In this document: positions 8,374-19,443 of the stretch, piece after piece
How the letters are laid out: each line of letters begins with the position of its first letter
Position numbering within the stretch: the stretch's first letter is position 1
Assembly: GCF_017565405.1 (NCBI RefSeq)
Contig: NZ_JAGEKR010000016.1
Location: 62,001-126,000, forward strand
DNA: 64,000 nt
Reading direction: 5' to 3'
DNA from: Allobranchiibius sp. CTAmp26
Lineage (GTDB): Bacteria > Actinomycetota > Actinomycetes > Actinomycetales > Dermatophilaceae
The notes under the pieces: model-generated
What the model saw: the letters and a program-made list of their open reading frames with translations, nothing else
The model's database searches: none
Told to the model about the DNA's origin: nothing
Translations under genes and position numbers: made by a program

Positions 8374-9378
8374 GTGGAGAAGTCGAGAGACGGGTCACCG
8401 CGGGGGCCGTCTCGACGGGCCGTCGCCGGCGGTCTCATCTGGACGATTCCGGTCATTGCCGTGGGGGCTGCGGTGCCCGCGATGGCGGCGAGCCCGCCAG
8501 TGACGAACACCTACTCGACCGCGGGCACCTCCACGCTCACCATTCCTGCAGGGAACCGGAGCGCCACGTTCACCGTGGTCGGAGCCGGCGGTGCCAGCAC
8601 GTCCAAGACCGCTGGTGGGGCCGCCGCCTCGATCCAGGGCACGCTCGCGTTGGCGGGGACGACCGCGACGACCCTGACGATCGTGGTGGGCGCCGGCGGC
8701 AACACCAGCGGTGTCGGAGGCGCCGGGTACGGCAGCGGCGGATCGTCCACCACGGCCCTCGTCACCGGCGACGTCGGGCGCGGGGGTGGGGGCGGAAGCG
8801 CGATCCTCAACGGCACCACGGTGCTGGTCGCGGCCGGGGGTGGCGGTGGCGCGGGAGCCAGCTCCGCATCCGGTTACACAGTCGTTGTCGGGCCGGGCGG
8901 GAACGCGGCCACGAGTGCCACCACTGCGACGACGGCCACGCTGACCAGCGACAGCAGCACGTACACGGCACTCGGTGGCAGCGCGTCCAGCGGGACCACG
9001 GGTGGGGCCGGTGGTGCGGTCGGCACCGGCACCGTCACGACCCGCTATCCCGGCAACGCGGGCGGGAACAACGGCACCGGCACGAACAACGGTGGGAACG
9101 GCGGCGCAGGGGCCTACATCGCCCACACCACCAACGACGGCACGGCCAACATGGCCAGCGGTGGTGGCGGAGGCGGGTACGCCGGCGGCGGGAGTGGTGC
9201 CGGGGCCCAGGCGTCGGCTGCGGCGGCCAACGGCGCCTATGCCCTGTTCGCCGGCGCGGGCGCCGGTGGTGGCAACTTCACCGCCGCCAGCGTGACGAAC
9301 GTGACGACGTCGACCGCCACGAACACGGCGGTCGGTTCCGCAGCCGGCAGCACCGGCTCGGTCACCATCACCTACTGA
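8374..9378 (+). CDS. Tat-exported glycine-rich surface/secreted protein
   Basis: A 334-residue protein. The N-terminus has a twin arginine (PSRRAVAGG) followed by a hydrophobic stretch LIWTIPVIAVGAAVP and a probable AMA/A signal-peptidase site near residue 39, so export by the Tat route is likely. The mature part is dominated by Gly, Ala, Thr and Ser, with repeated blocks such as GAGGNTSGVGGAGYG and ASGGGGGGYAGGGSG. It has almost no charged residues and no cysteine. Similar signal sequences precede many secreted proteins of Micrococcales. GTG at 8374 is preceded by AGAGGGACAGG. Function is unknown; an adhesive or structural surface role is only an inference from composition. Confidence 0.75.
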   Translation: MEKSRDGSPRGPSRRAVAGGLIWTIPVIAVGAAVPAMAASPPVTNTYSTAGTSTLTIPAGNRSATFTVVGAGGASTSKTAGGAAASIQGTLALAGTTATTLTIVVGAGGNTSGVGGAGYGSGGSSTTALVTGDVGRGGGGGSAILNGTTVLVAAGGGGGAGASSASGYTVVVGPGGNAATSATTATTATLTSDSSTYTALGGSASSGTTGGAGGAVGTGTVTTRYPGNAGGNNGTGTNNGGNGGAGAYIAHTTNDGTANMASGGGGGGYAGGGSGAGAQASAAAANGAYALFAGAGAGGGNFTAASVTNVTTSTATNTAVGSAAGSTGSVTITY

Positions 9379-9441
9379 GAGGGCGGGGCGGCGCACCAGC
9401 GCCGGCGGGGACACGGCGTCGGTGCTGCCCGACGAGTGCTC

Positions 9442-10821
9442 TCAGATCGGGAGGACCCGCGCGACGAATGCGCGCAGCTGGTCCAGATTGCGGCACTCGT
9501 GCATGTCCACGACCGCGCCGTAGGCGGCCGCCACCGAGTCGCCGGTGTCCCACATCCGGGCCGGTTCGGGGTTGAGCCACGCGACGTGCCGCGCCCGCGC
9601 CGCGATCGCCGCGACGTGCGCCACCCCCGGATCGCCGTAGTTGGTGCGTGCGTCGCCGAGGATGAGCACCGTGCTGCGGGGCCCGATGCTCTCCCACTCG
9701 CTGCGCACGAAGCCGCGGAACGCCGTGCCGTAGCTGCTGCTGGTGCCGTGCGCGGTGAACTCCCGGGTGCGGCGGGCCCAGATGCCAAGCGGCGCCCCGG
9801 GTTCCGCGTCGCGCAGCACATCCGTGATCTCGGCGGCGCTGCTCACGAAACCGTAGGCGCGCACCTTGCGGAACTGCGCGTGCAACGCCTGCATCAGCAG
9901 CATGGTGAAGGTGGAGAACGCGCCCACCGAACCGGACAGGTCGGCCAGCACGATGAGGTCCGGCCGGTGCCGGCGCCGCTCCCGGTACGCCGGGTCGATC
10001 GGCACCCCGCCGGTGGACAGCGATCGACGCAGCGTGCGGCGTACGTCGATCGCGCCGCGCCCGGCGGCCCGCCGAGCCGACATCCGGGCCGCGAGCTTGC
10101 GTGCGAGTGGATCGATGTGTCGGCGCAGCTCGTCCAGGTCCTTGGTGCCGGCACTGAGGAAGTCGCGCTGCTCGATGCCGCTGCCGACCCCGAAGCGGGC
10201 GACCCGCTCGCGCGAGCGCACCTGGGTGTTGCGGCGCAGGGCCTCGGCCTCGACCCGTCGGCGGAACACCGCGACCCGCGCGCGCAGCTCGTCCCGGTCG
10301 AACCGGTCCGACAGCTGCTCGCCGCCCTGTCCGCTGCCCTCACCGCGAGGGCCGCGAGACTGCTGCTGCGCAGCGGCGATCGCCCGCTGCGGCTGCAGCC
10401 GGGAGATCGTCTGCGCTGACGAATAGCCCTGCTGTTCATCGCCGTTCGCCACCTCACCGAGCAGGTCGACGGCTGCGGCCGCGAGGTCATCGAGAGTCTG
10501 GGCGTCGTTGTCGGCCAGAGCCTGCACCAGCTGTTCGCGCAACTGGTCCACCGACTCGGCCTGCGGCACCGTCCGCCGGCCGGGCGCGGCGGGGAAGTAG
10601 AGGTCGAAGAGCCGGTCGAAGACCTCCCGGTCCCCGGCGCGGCGCAACATCGCCGCGGCGACGCCACCGCGCAGCCGGATCCGGTCGTCCAGGCCAAGGG
10701 CGGTAGCGATCCGGGCTGCGTCGGCGATCTCGCTCGTGCCGACTCGCACGCCGTGGTCGCGCAGCGAGGTCGTCAGCTCGACCAACCGGTCGCCGAGCGC
10801 GCTCTCAGCCGTCGAGGGCAC
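9442..10821 (-). CDS. VWA domain protein (CoxE-like), partner of MoxR
   Basis: A 459-residue protein. The N-terminal half is helical and Arg/Gln-rich; the C-terminal half is a von Willebrand factor A domain with the metal-ion site DLSGSVG (DxSxS) after LIVLA, a conserved threonine region and ILGDARTNYGDP later on. Such proteins act with MoxR AAA ATPases as chaperone pairs that mature or insert metals into client enzymes. The GTG start lies inside the last 17 bases of the upstream moxR-like gene, so the two are translationally coupled. No obvious client enzyme adjoins them. Confidence 0.85.
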   Translation of the reverse strand: MPSTAESALGDRLVELTTSLRDHGVRVGTSEIADAARIATALGLDDRIRLRGGVAAAMLRRAGDREVFDRLFDLYFPAAPGRRTVPQAESVDQLREQLVQALADNDAQTLDDLAAAAVDLLGEVANGDEQQGYSSAQTISRLQPQRAIAAAQQQSRGPRGEGSGQGGEQLSDRFDRDELRARVAVFRRRVEAEALRRNTQVRSRERVARFGVGSGIEQRDFLSAGTKDLDELRRHIDPLARKLAARMSARRAAGRGAIDVRRTLRRSLSTGGVPIDPAYRERRRHRPDLIVLADLSGSVGAFSTFTMLLMQALHAQFRKVRAYGFVSSAAEITDVLRDAEPGAPLGIWARRTREFTAHGTSSSYGTAFRGFVRSEWESIGPRSTVLILGDARTNYGDPGVAHVAAIAARARHVAWLNPEPARMWDTGDSVAAAYGAVVDMHECRNLDQLRAFVARVLPI

Positions 10822-11698
10822 GGTCCAGGTCCAGCGTGCTGGTGGCGGTGCGGATGTCGTCCTGGTGCTTCAGGACGACTCCCAGGGTGCTGCGGACCAA
10901 CGCCGGGTCGAGCTGCTCGGCGCCGAGCGCGACCAGGGTCTGCGCCCAGTCCAGCGTCTCGGCGACCGACGGCGGCTTGCGCAGCGACCCCGCGCGCAGG
11001 GCGCCCACGATGCGCACGAGGCTCTGCGTCAGCGTGTCGTCCAGGCCGGGCGCCTGGAGGCCGACGATGCGGGCTTCCAGTTGCGGGTCCGGGTAGTCGA
11101 TGTGCAGGAAGAGGCAGCGGCGGCGCAGCGCCTCCGACAGCTCGCGGGTGGCGTTGGAGGTCAGCACGACGAACGGCCGGTGCCGGGCGGTGATCGTGCC
11201 CAGCTCGGGCACCGTCACCTGGAAGTCGGACAGGATCTCCAGCAGGAGGCCCTCCATCTCCTCGTCGGCCTTGTCCAGCTCGTCGATGAGCAGCACGACC
11301 CGCTCCTCGCTGCGGATCGCAGCCAGCAGCGGCCGGGGAAGCAGGAACTCCTCGCCGAAGATGTCCGAACGCAAGCTCTCCCAGGCGTGTTCGTGGCTGT
11401 CGCGCTCGGCAGTGATGCGTAGCAGCTGCGCCGCGTGGTTCCACTCGTAGAGGGCCCGGGCCTCGTCGACGCCTTCGTAGCACTGCAGGCGGATCAGGTC
11501 TGCGCCGATCGCCCGGCTGACGGCCTTGGCGAGCTCGGTCTTGCCGACGCCCGCGGGCCCTTCGACCAGCAGGGGCTTGCCGAGCGCTTCGGCCAGATAG
11601 ACGGTGGTGGCGATCTCGTCCGAGGCGAGGTATCCGACGTCGGCCAGGGACTGCAGCGCCTGGTCGACACCGGCGAGCGCGGGGTGCGGGGTCGTCAT
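10805..11698 (-). CDS. MoxR family AAA+ ATPase
   Basis: A 297-residue AAA+ protein. Walker A is GPAGVGKTE near residue 42, Walker B LLIDELDKAD follows, then a sensor-1 region LTSNATRELSEALRRR, with the C-terminal lid after it. Length and motif order are typical of MoxR. ATG at 11698 (MTTPHP) is chosen; an ATG nine bases upstream is also possible. It overlaps the VWA gene by 17 bases and precedes it in transcription, the usual MoxR-VWA order. It is probably a cytoplasmic ATP-driven chaperone. Confidence 0.92.
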   Translation of the reverse strand: MTTPHPALAGVDQALQSLADVGYLASDEIATTVYLAEALGKPLLVEGPAGVGKTELAKAVSRAIGADLIRLQCYEGVDEARALYEWNHAAQLLRITAERDSHEHAWESLRSDIFGEEFLLPRPLLAAIRSEERVVLLIDELDKADEEMEGLLLEILSDFQVTVPELGTITARHRPFVVLTSNATRELSEALRRRCLFLHIDYPDPQLEARIVGLQAPGLDDTLTQSLVRIVGALRAGSLRKPPSVAETLDWAQTLVALGAEQLDPALVRSTLGVVLKHQDDIRTATSTLDLDRALDG

Positions 11699-11733
11699 AC
11701 CGGCCATCCTCGCGTATGCCGCCCGGTCGACTC

Positions 11734-11793
11734 GCGACTGTCCGCGCTTTCGTGCACCCGTCCGCACGAATCTGCGGACACTCCGGGCGGAAA
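11734..11793. repeat. Dispersed repeat, family C, copy 1
   Basis: GCGACTGTCCGCGCTTTCGT, then GCACCCGTC, then CTGCGGACACTC, ending GGCGGAAAC. TGTCCGC and GCGGACA form an inverted repeat. The second copy is at 11968-12030, and the core CTTTCsTGCAC also occurs in the 51-bp array at 100-286. Confidence 0.8.
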
Positions 11794-11967
11794 CTGAACG
11801 AGAGTCACCGCGGCTCGACTGCCGGCTCCGACTCACACCCCTTGTCCCCGGAAAGTGACTGTAGGGCCGACAACCCACGCGGCCGTGACCTGGCAGCGTC
11901 AGCCAACAACAGCACTCCTCGGCCATGCCGCATGAAAACCAGCCCGACCTACGAAAGTGACACAGCA

Positions 11968-12030
11968 GCGACTGTCCGCACTTTCGTGCACCCGTCGATC
12001 CGGAACTGCGGACACTCGCTCGGCGGAAAC
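11968..12030. repeat. Dispersed repeat, family C, copy 2
   Basis: GCGACTGTCCGCACTTTCGT, then GCACCCGTC, then CTGCGGACACTCGC, ending GGCGGAAAC. It is nearly identical to copy 1 apart from a three-base size difference and the loop region. It directly abuts the family B hairpin at 12035. Confidence 0.8.
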
Positions 12031-12034
12031 GAGC

Positions 12035-12076
12035 CGAGGGTCGTCGCGCGCTCCATTGAGCGCGCGACGACCCTCG
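12035..12076 (-). terminator. sodN terminator; family B palindrome, copy 1
   Basis: A perfect 18-bp stem: CGAGGGTCGTCGCGCGCT, loop CCATTG, AGCGCGCGACGACCCTCG. It lies 17 bases beyond the sodN stop. Its core GGGTCGTYGCGCGCT with a six-base loop recurs at 23298-23347. Confidence 0.85.
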
Positions 12077-12093
12077 TCGTCAGGAGGTGTGGC

Positions 12094-12498
12094 TCAGGCC
12101 TTCTTGGTCTCCGCGAAGATCGCGGCGATCTCGTCGATCTTCGCGAGCAGCTCGTCGGCCTTGGCGACGTCGAACGTCGCCTTGGTGCCGCCACCGCCAC
12201 CGGCCAGCTTGGTCGCCTCGTTGACGAGGGTGTGCAGCTGGGGGAACTTCTCGAAGTGCGGGGGCTTGAAGTAGTCGGTCCACAGCACCCACAGGTGGTG
12301 CTTGACCAGCTCGGAGCGCTGCTCCTTGATGATCGCGGCGCGGATCCGGAAGTCGGCGTCGTCGTTGTCGGCGACCTTCTCGCAGATGGCCTTCACGGAC
12401 TGGGCCTCGATACGGGCCTGGGCGGGGTCGTAGACACCACACGGCAGGTCGCAGTGGGCGCTGACCTCGATGGTGGGGGCAAGGAAACGGCGGAGCAT
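12094..12498 (-). CDS. sodN: Nickel superoxide dismutase precursor
   Basis: A 134-residue precursor of the Ni-dependent enzyme that dismutates superoxide to oxygen and hydrogen peroxide in the cytoplasm. The nickel hook HCDLPCGVYDP is at residues 15-25, so removal of the 14-residue leader MLRRFLAPTIEVSA exposes His1, Cys2 and Cys6 of the mature protein as nickel ligands. The remaining four-helix-bundle sequence (KHHLWVLWTDYFKPPHFEKF) is typical. ATG at 12498 is preceded by AAAGGGATG. The processing protease sodX lies just upstream on the same strand, and a strong hairpin follows the stop. Confidence 0.96.
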   Translation of the reverse strand: MLRRFLAPTIEVSAHCDLPCGVYDPAQARIEAQSVKAICEKVADNDDADFRIRAAIIKEQRSELVKHHLWVLWTDYFKPPHFEKFPQLHTLVNEATKLAGGGGGTKATFDVAKADELLAKIDEIAAIFAETKKA

Positions 12499-12631
12499 CA
12501 AGTCATCCCTTTCATAGGTCGCCGCGCAGTGACGCGCGACCGGGTGTGGATGTTGCCACCCTACGACCGTACGACGAGCCGCGTCCGGCCAGTTCGGCCC
12601 GTGCGACCCGGTCGCATCGATGCCGGTCGCT

Positions 12632-12955
12632 TCAGGCGTTACGCCGTCCGCCGGGCAGGCGCAACAGCACCAGCCCCAGCACGTCGTGGTCCGGGATGGC
12701 GCCGACCAGCCAGGAATCGACCCCCTCGGCGGGGTTGTCGCGCTCGGCCCACCAGCCGTCGCGCTCGCGGCGGGTCAGTCGCTTCACGGCGACGGGTCGC
12801 GGCCCGTCCGGCCCGTCGGGCAGTCGGATCACGTGCACCCGTCCGGGAGCCGGACGTACGCCGTAGGCGACCAGCAGGCGGTCGCCCTCGGCGTACGTCG
12901 GCTCCATGGAGCGGCCGCGGACGACGGCCACTCCGATCCGCGGCAGACCGCGCAT
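12632..12955 (-). CDS. sodX: Nickel superoxide dismutase maturation peptidase
   Basis: A 107-residue signal-peptidase-like serine protease (S26/S24 type). The catalytic Ser is in GRSMEPTY near residue 16 and the general-base Lys in AVKRLTRRE near residue 58; GDRLLVAYG follows the Ser as in the family. It lacks a membrane anchor and is short, as expected for the SodN-specific processing protease. Its start is eight bases beyond the stop of an ABC ATPase gene, and sodN follows 133 bases downstream on the same strand. The role rests on both the motif and the sodN neighbour. Confidence 0.9.
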   Translation of the reverse strand: MRGLPRIGVAVVRGRSMEPTYAEGDRLLVAYGVRPAPGRVHVIRLPDGPDGPRPVAVKRLTRRERDGWWAERDNPAEGVDSWLVGAIPDHDVLGLVLLRLPGGRRNA

Positions 12956-12963
12956 CGTCGGCG

Positions 12964-13893
12964 TCAGTCGACGTCGGAGGAAGAGGTCCCGGCCCGCCCG
13001 GCCGCACCGTCCGGTGCTGGGGGCTGCCCGGCGCCCTTCGGATCGCCGTCGGCAGAGCCCTCCAGCCCGACCAGGGCGGTGACCGCCTCGACGCGGTGCT
13101 CCTCCTCGGCGTGCACTCGGCGCAGGAAGGACTTGGTGCGTTCGTGCTGGGGGTGGTCGATCACGTCGCGCGGAGCGCCGGACTCCACGACCACACCGCC
13201 GTCCATGAAGACCACCTTGTCGGCGACGCCCCGGGCGAAAGCCATCTCGTGCGTCACCACCACCATGGTCATCCCGTCCCGGGCCAGCTCGCGCATGACC
13301 GCCAGCACCTCGCCGACCAGCTCCGGGTCCAGGGCGGACGTCGGCTCGTCGAAGAGCATCAGCTTGGGCTTCATCGCCAGGGCACGCGCGATCGCGACCC
13401 GCTGCTGCTGCCCACCGGACAGCTGCGCGGGGAAGTGGTCGCAGTGATCGCCCAGGCCCACGCGTTCGAGCAGCGCGAGCGCCTCGGCGCGGGCGGTCTT
13501 CTTGTCCACGCCCTTGACGTGGATCGGCGCCTCCATCACGTTCTCCACCGCGGTCTTGTGCGGGAAGAGGTTGAACCGCTGGAAGACCATCCCGATTTCA
13601 CGGCGCTGCTCGGCGATCCGCTTCTCGGTCAGCCGGTAGAGCTGCCCGTCGCGGTCGTCGTACCCCATGAGATCGCCGTCGACCCAGACGCGGCCGCCGT
13701 CGATCGTCTCCAACTGGTTGATGCACCGCAGGAAGGTCGTCTTGCCCGAGCCGGACGGCCCGAGCAGGCAGACGACCTGTCCCTGGTGCACGTCGAGGTC
13801 GATGCCCTTGAGCACCTCGTTGCCATGGAACGCCTTGGTGACGTTGAGCGCTCGTACGATCGGCAGATCGTGCTGCGTGTCGGTGGTCGTCAT
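12964..13893 (-). CDS. Polar amino acid ABC transporter, ATP-binding protein
   Basis: A 309-residue ATPase of the GlnQ/HisP group. Walker A is GPSGSGKTT near residue 42, the Q-loop sits in [10 protein letters not shown], the signature is [15 protein letters not shown], Walker B is [14 protein letters not shown], and the H-loop is VVVTHEM. A Pro/Gly/Ala-rich C-terminal tail of about 40 residues exceeds the usual family length of about 250 residues. The start overlaps the permease stop by four bases (ATGA). It is the third gene of an SBP-permease-ATPase operon, with sodX close behind. Amino acid specificity cannot be assigned. Confidence 0.93.
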   Translation of the reverse strand: MTTTDTQHDLPIVRALNVTKAFHGNEVLKGIDLDVHQGQVVCLLGPSGSGKTTFLRCINQLETIDGGRVWVDGDLMGYDDRDGQLYRLTEKRIAEQRREIGMVFQRFNLFPHKTAVENVMEAPIHVKGVDKKTARAEALALLERVGLGDHCDHFPAQLSGGQQQRVAIARALAMKPKLMLFDEPTSALDPELVGEVLAVMRELARDGMTMVVVTHEMAFARGVADKVVFMDGGVVVESGAPRDVIDHPQHERTKSFLRRVHAEEEHRVEAVTALVGLEGSADGDPKGAGQPPAPDGAAGRAGTSSSDVD

Positions 13894-14849
13894 CGGGGCC
13901 CTCCTCCGGCGAGTCCGAGCATGCGTGCCCGAAGGCCGCCGTCGGCGCGCTGGTTGCCGATGCCCCGGCCGAACTTGCGCTCCAGGAAGCTCTGCACCAC
14001 CGCCAGGATCGAGCAGATGATGAGGTACCAGAGCACCGCAGCCATGATCGCCGGCATGATCTTGAACGTAGTGCTGCCGATCCGCTCGGTCTGGAAGAAC
14101 AGCTCGACGCTGATCGGGATCGCGGACAGCAGCGAGGTGTCCTTGACCATGGCCAGGGTCTCGTTGCCGGTGGGCGGCACGATCACGCGCATGGCCTGCG
14201 GCAGCACGACGCGCCGCATGCTCTTGCCCGCGGACATCCCGAGGGCCTGGGCCGCCTCGCGCTGACCCTGGTCGACCGACTGGATGCCGGCGCGGGCGAT
14301 CTCGGCCATGTACGCGGCCTCCGAGAGCCCCAGCCCGAGGATGCCGATGATGATCGAGTTCGACAGGTGGGCCACGTCGATGTGTCCCACTGTCGTCGCG
14401 TCCGCGCTCAGTCCGATGAAGTGCCCCAGCTGCTCGGCGAAGGGAATACCCAGGCTCACCGACGGGTAGAGGTATCCGAGGCCGGTGCCGAACATGACCA
14501 GCAACACCAGTCGCGGGATGGAGCGGAAGAACCACACGTAGACGGCCGCGACTCCACGCAGCACCGGATTGTCCGAGAGCCGCATGATCGCCAGGATCAC
14601 TCCGAGCACGACACCGATGACCATGGCGCCGACGGTGCCGACGATGGTGCCGCGCCACAGCCCGTTGACGACCGGCTTGAACTTCATGATCTGGAAGGCG
14701 AAGGACCAGTCCCAGTTGGCGTTGGTCACCGCGGAACTGACCATCATCGCCACGATCACGGCGATGACGACGATCGCTACGTAGCGGCCGGGATGCCGGA
14801 CCGGCCGGGCGTCGATCCTGCCCGGCCGGTCAGCGGTCTCAGCTGACAC
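13890..14849 (-). CDS. Polar amino acid ABC transporter, permease
   Basis: A 319-residue HisM/GlnP-type permease. A cytoplasmic N-terminus is followed by a first helix ([18 protein letters not shown]) and about four more membrane segments. The EAA loop, which contacts the ATPase, is [20 protein letters not shown]. Two in-tandem domains are not seen, so it probably works as a homodimer. The GTG start lies inside the end of the binding-protein gene, and its stop overlaps the ATPase start, indicating tight coupling. Confidence 0.92.
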   Translation of the reverse strand: MSAETADRPGRIDARPVRHPGRYVAIVVIAVIVAMMVSSAVTNANWDWSFAFQIMKFKPVVNGLWRGTIVGTVGAMVIGVVLGVILAIMRLSDNPVLRGVAAVYVWFFRSIPRLVLLVMFGTGLGYLYPSVSLGIPFAEQLGHFIGLSADATTVGHIDVAHLSNSIIIGILGLGLSEAAYMAEIARAGIQSVDQGQREAAQALGMSAGKSMRRVVLPQAMRVIVPPTGNETLAMVKDTSLLSAIPISVELFFQTERIGSTTFKIMPAIMAAVLWYLIICSILAVVQSFLERKFGRGIGNQRADGGLRARMLGLAGGGPR

Positions 14850-15795
14850 TGGGATTCACGGCGAAGCTGGTGACGGCGCCGCTGGTGTTGCCCCACTTGG
14901 CCAGGATGTTCTTGTAGACGCCGCTCTTGTCGAGGGCCTGCAGGGCCTCGCTGAACGCGGTCGCGAGTGCGGTCTCCTTCTTGGGCACCACGATGCCGTA
15001 CGGCGCGGTGCCGTAGAGCGCGCCCGCCGTCTGGAGCTGGTCACCGGTCTGCTTGATCGCGTAGAGGGTGATGGGGGAGTCGGCGCTCATGGCGTCGACC
15101 TTCCCCGAGATGAGGTCGGCGGTGACCTTGGACTGCTGCTCCTCGACGATCTGGGTGATCGGCTTCTTCCCTGAGGAGGTGCACTTCTTGCTCCGTGCGG
15201 TCAGATCGTCGATCTCGACGGTGCCCTTCTGCACGCCGACGGTCAGCCCGCAGGCGTTGCCGATGTCGACCTTCTTGGGGTTGCCCTTCTTCACGGCCCA
15301 CTGGGTGCCGGCGCTGAAGTAGCTCACCATGGCGACCTGCTTCTCGCGGTCGGCGTTGATGGTGAAGGAGGAGACGCCCACGTCGTACTTGCCGGAGTTG
15401 ACGCCCAGGATGATGGTGTCGAAGCTCGCGTTCTGGAAGTTGGTCTTCAGCCCGAGCGTCGTCGCGACGGCGTTGAAGAGGTCGACGTCCATGCCCTGCA
15501 CGGTCTTGCCGTCGGAGCCGAGGAACTCGTTCGGCGCGTACGACGCGTCGGAGCCGATCGTGAGCGTGCCCTTGGCCTTGATCGCGGCCGGGACCTTGGC
15601 GGCGAGCGTGCTGTTCAGCGTGGCGGTGCTCGAGCCGGCGGGCGCCGTGCTGGAGGAGCCGGACCCGGAGGCGGTGGTGGAGCTGGAACCACCCAGCGAG
15701 TTGGAGCCGCACCCGGTGAGGGCGAGGCAGCCGAGGGCCGCGATGGAGCCGAGGGCGGCGACCTTGGTGGTGGTCGCGTGGCGAAGCTGGGTCAT
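14839..15795 (-). CDS. Amino acid ABC transporter, substrate-binding lipoprotein
   Basis: A 318-residue family 3 extracellular solute-binding protein. The signal sequence ends in a lipobox LALTGC (Cys near residue 27), followed by a Ser/Gly/Thr linker. The binding fold starts at GTLTIGSDASYAPNEF and includes GMDVDLFNAVATTLGL and YDVGVSSFTINADREKQ. ATG at 15795 follows a good AGGAGA. It is the first gene of the transporter operon. Family 3 members usually bind polar or basic amino acids or small peptides; nothing here suggests nickel binding despite the linked sodXN genes. Confidence 0.93.
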   Translation of the reverse strand: MTQLRHATTTKVAALGSIAALGCLALTGCGSNSLGGSSSTTASGSGSSSTAPAGSSTATLNSTLAAKVPAAIKAKGTLTIGSDASYAPNEFLGSDGKTVQGMDVDLFNAVATTLGLKTNFQNASFDTIILGVNSGKYDVGVSSFTINADREKQVAMVSYFSAGTQWAVKKGNPKKVDIGNACGLTVGVQKGTVEIDDLTARSKKCTSSGKKPITQIVEEQQSKVTADLISGKVDAMSADSPITLYAIKQTGDQLQTAGALYGTAPYGIVVPKKETALATAFSEALQALDKSGVYKNILAKWGNTSGAVTSFAVNPSVS

Positions 15796-15931
15796 CTGTG
15801 TCTCCTGCAACAAGTGGTGGGATCCGACGGCGACATGCCCGGTCCAGGGCGACATCCTGGCATCACCCGGCGCATCGGCTCCACGGCCGCGGCCGGTCGT
15901 GACCACCCCGTGACCCGATGGCGGTTCGAGG

Positions 15932-16533
15932 TCAGCGGTCGGAAAGCGTTTTCAGATGGGCCAGGCATGCGTCGTACGACGGCAACAGACCGATCTCTTG
16001 CGCCTCGGCCAGGGTGGGCGCCGCCTCGTCCTTGGGCGACAGCAGGGGCTCCAGACCGGCGGGCAGCTCCAGCCCGATGGCCGGGTCGAGCGGGTGGATG
16101 CCGTGCTCGCCGCTCGGGTTGTACGCCGCGGAGCACAGGTAGCACGCGGTGCTGTCGTCCTCGAGGGCGATCAGAGCGTGTCCGAGGCCCTCGGACAGGT
16201 AGACCGCGCGCCGGTCGTCGGTGTCGAGCAGGACCGACTCCCACTGCCCGAAGGTCGGCGAACCCACCCGGATGTCGACCACGAAGTCCAGGAACGACCC
16301 GTGCAGCGCCGTGACGTACTTCGCCTGGCCGGGCGGCACGTCGGCGAAGTGGATGCCGCGCACCGTGCCTCGCGACGACACCGAGATGTTGGTCTGCACC
16401 ACCCGCGGTTCGTGGCCCAGGTGCTCGGCCAGGAGGTCGCCGCGATACCCCTCCAGGAACACCCCGCGGTCGTCGGGGAACTGGCGCGGGGTCACGACGT
16501 ACGCGCCCTCGATGCCCAGCGGTTCGATCTGCA

Positions 16534-16534
<1 letters not shown>
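15932..16534 (-). CDS. rmlC: dTDP-4-dehydrorhamnose 3,5-epimerase
   Basis: A 200-residue cupin enzyme, the third step from dTDP-glucose to dTDP-L-rhamnose. The substrate and catalytic His segments are RGIHFADVPPGQAKYVTALHG (around residues 58-78), and the proton-donating Tyr lies in CSAAYNPSGEHGIHP. DDRGVFLEGYR near residue 22 matches the family. The ATG at 16534 shares its first base with the rmlA stop. The C-terminal 30 residues, ending LKTLSDR, are longer than minimal RmlC, as often in Actinobacteria. Confidence 0.94.
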
Positions 16535-19320
<2,786 letters not shown>

Positions 19321-19443
19321 GAGCCCGACGATCCGGCCCGAATTGGGTCGACGCTCAGCCGACTTCCGGCCTCCGAAGATTGCTAAATTCGCACGGGCTG
19401 CACCAATGGTGCGGTGAATCTTGTCAGGCGTGAAAGGTGTGGG

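Larger units (their letters stand above)
11699..12093. other. 395-bp intergenic region with a duplicated palindromic element
   Basis: No credible gene. It holds two related elements (11734-11793 and 11968-12030) and a strong hairpin at 12035-12076. Promoters for the moxR-like gene, transcribed leftwards, should also lie here, but no clear -35/-10 pair could be chosen. Confidence 0.7.

Noticed and set aside
12964-15795. The ABC transporter next to sodXN as a nickel importer.
   Set aside because: The binding protein is a family 3 amino acid type and the permease carries the HisM/GlnP EAA loop; nickel importers belong to other families.
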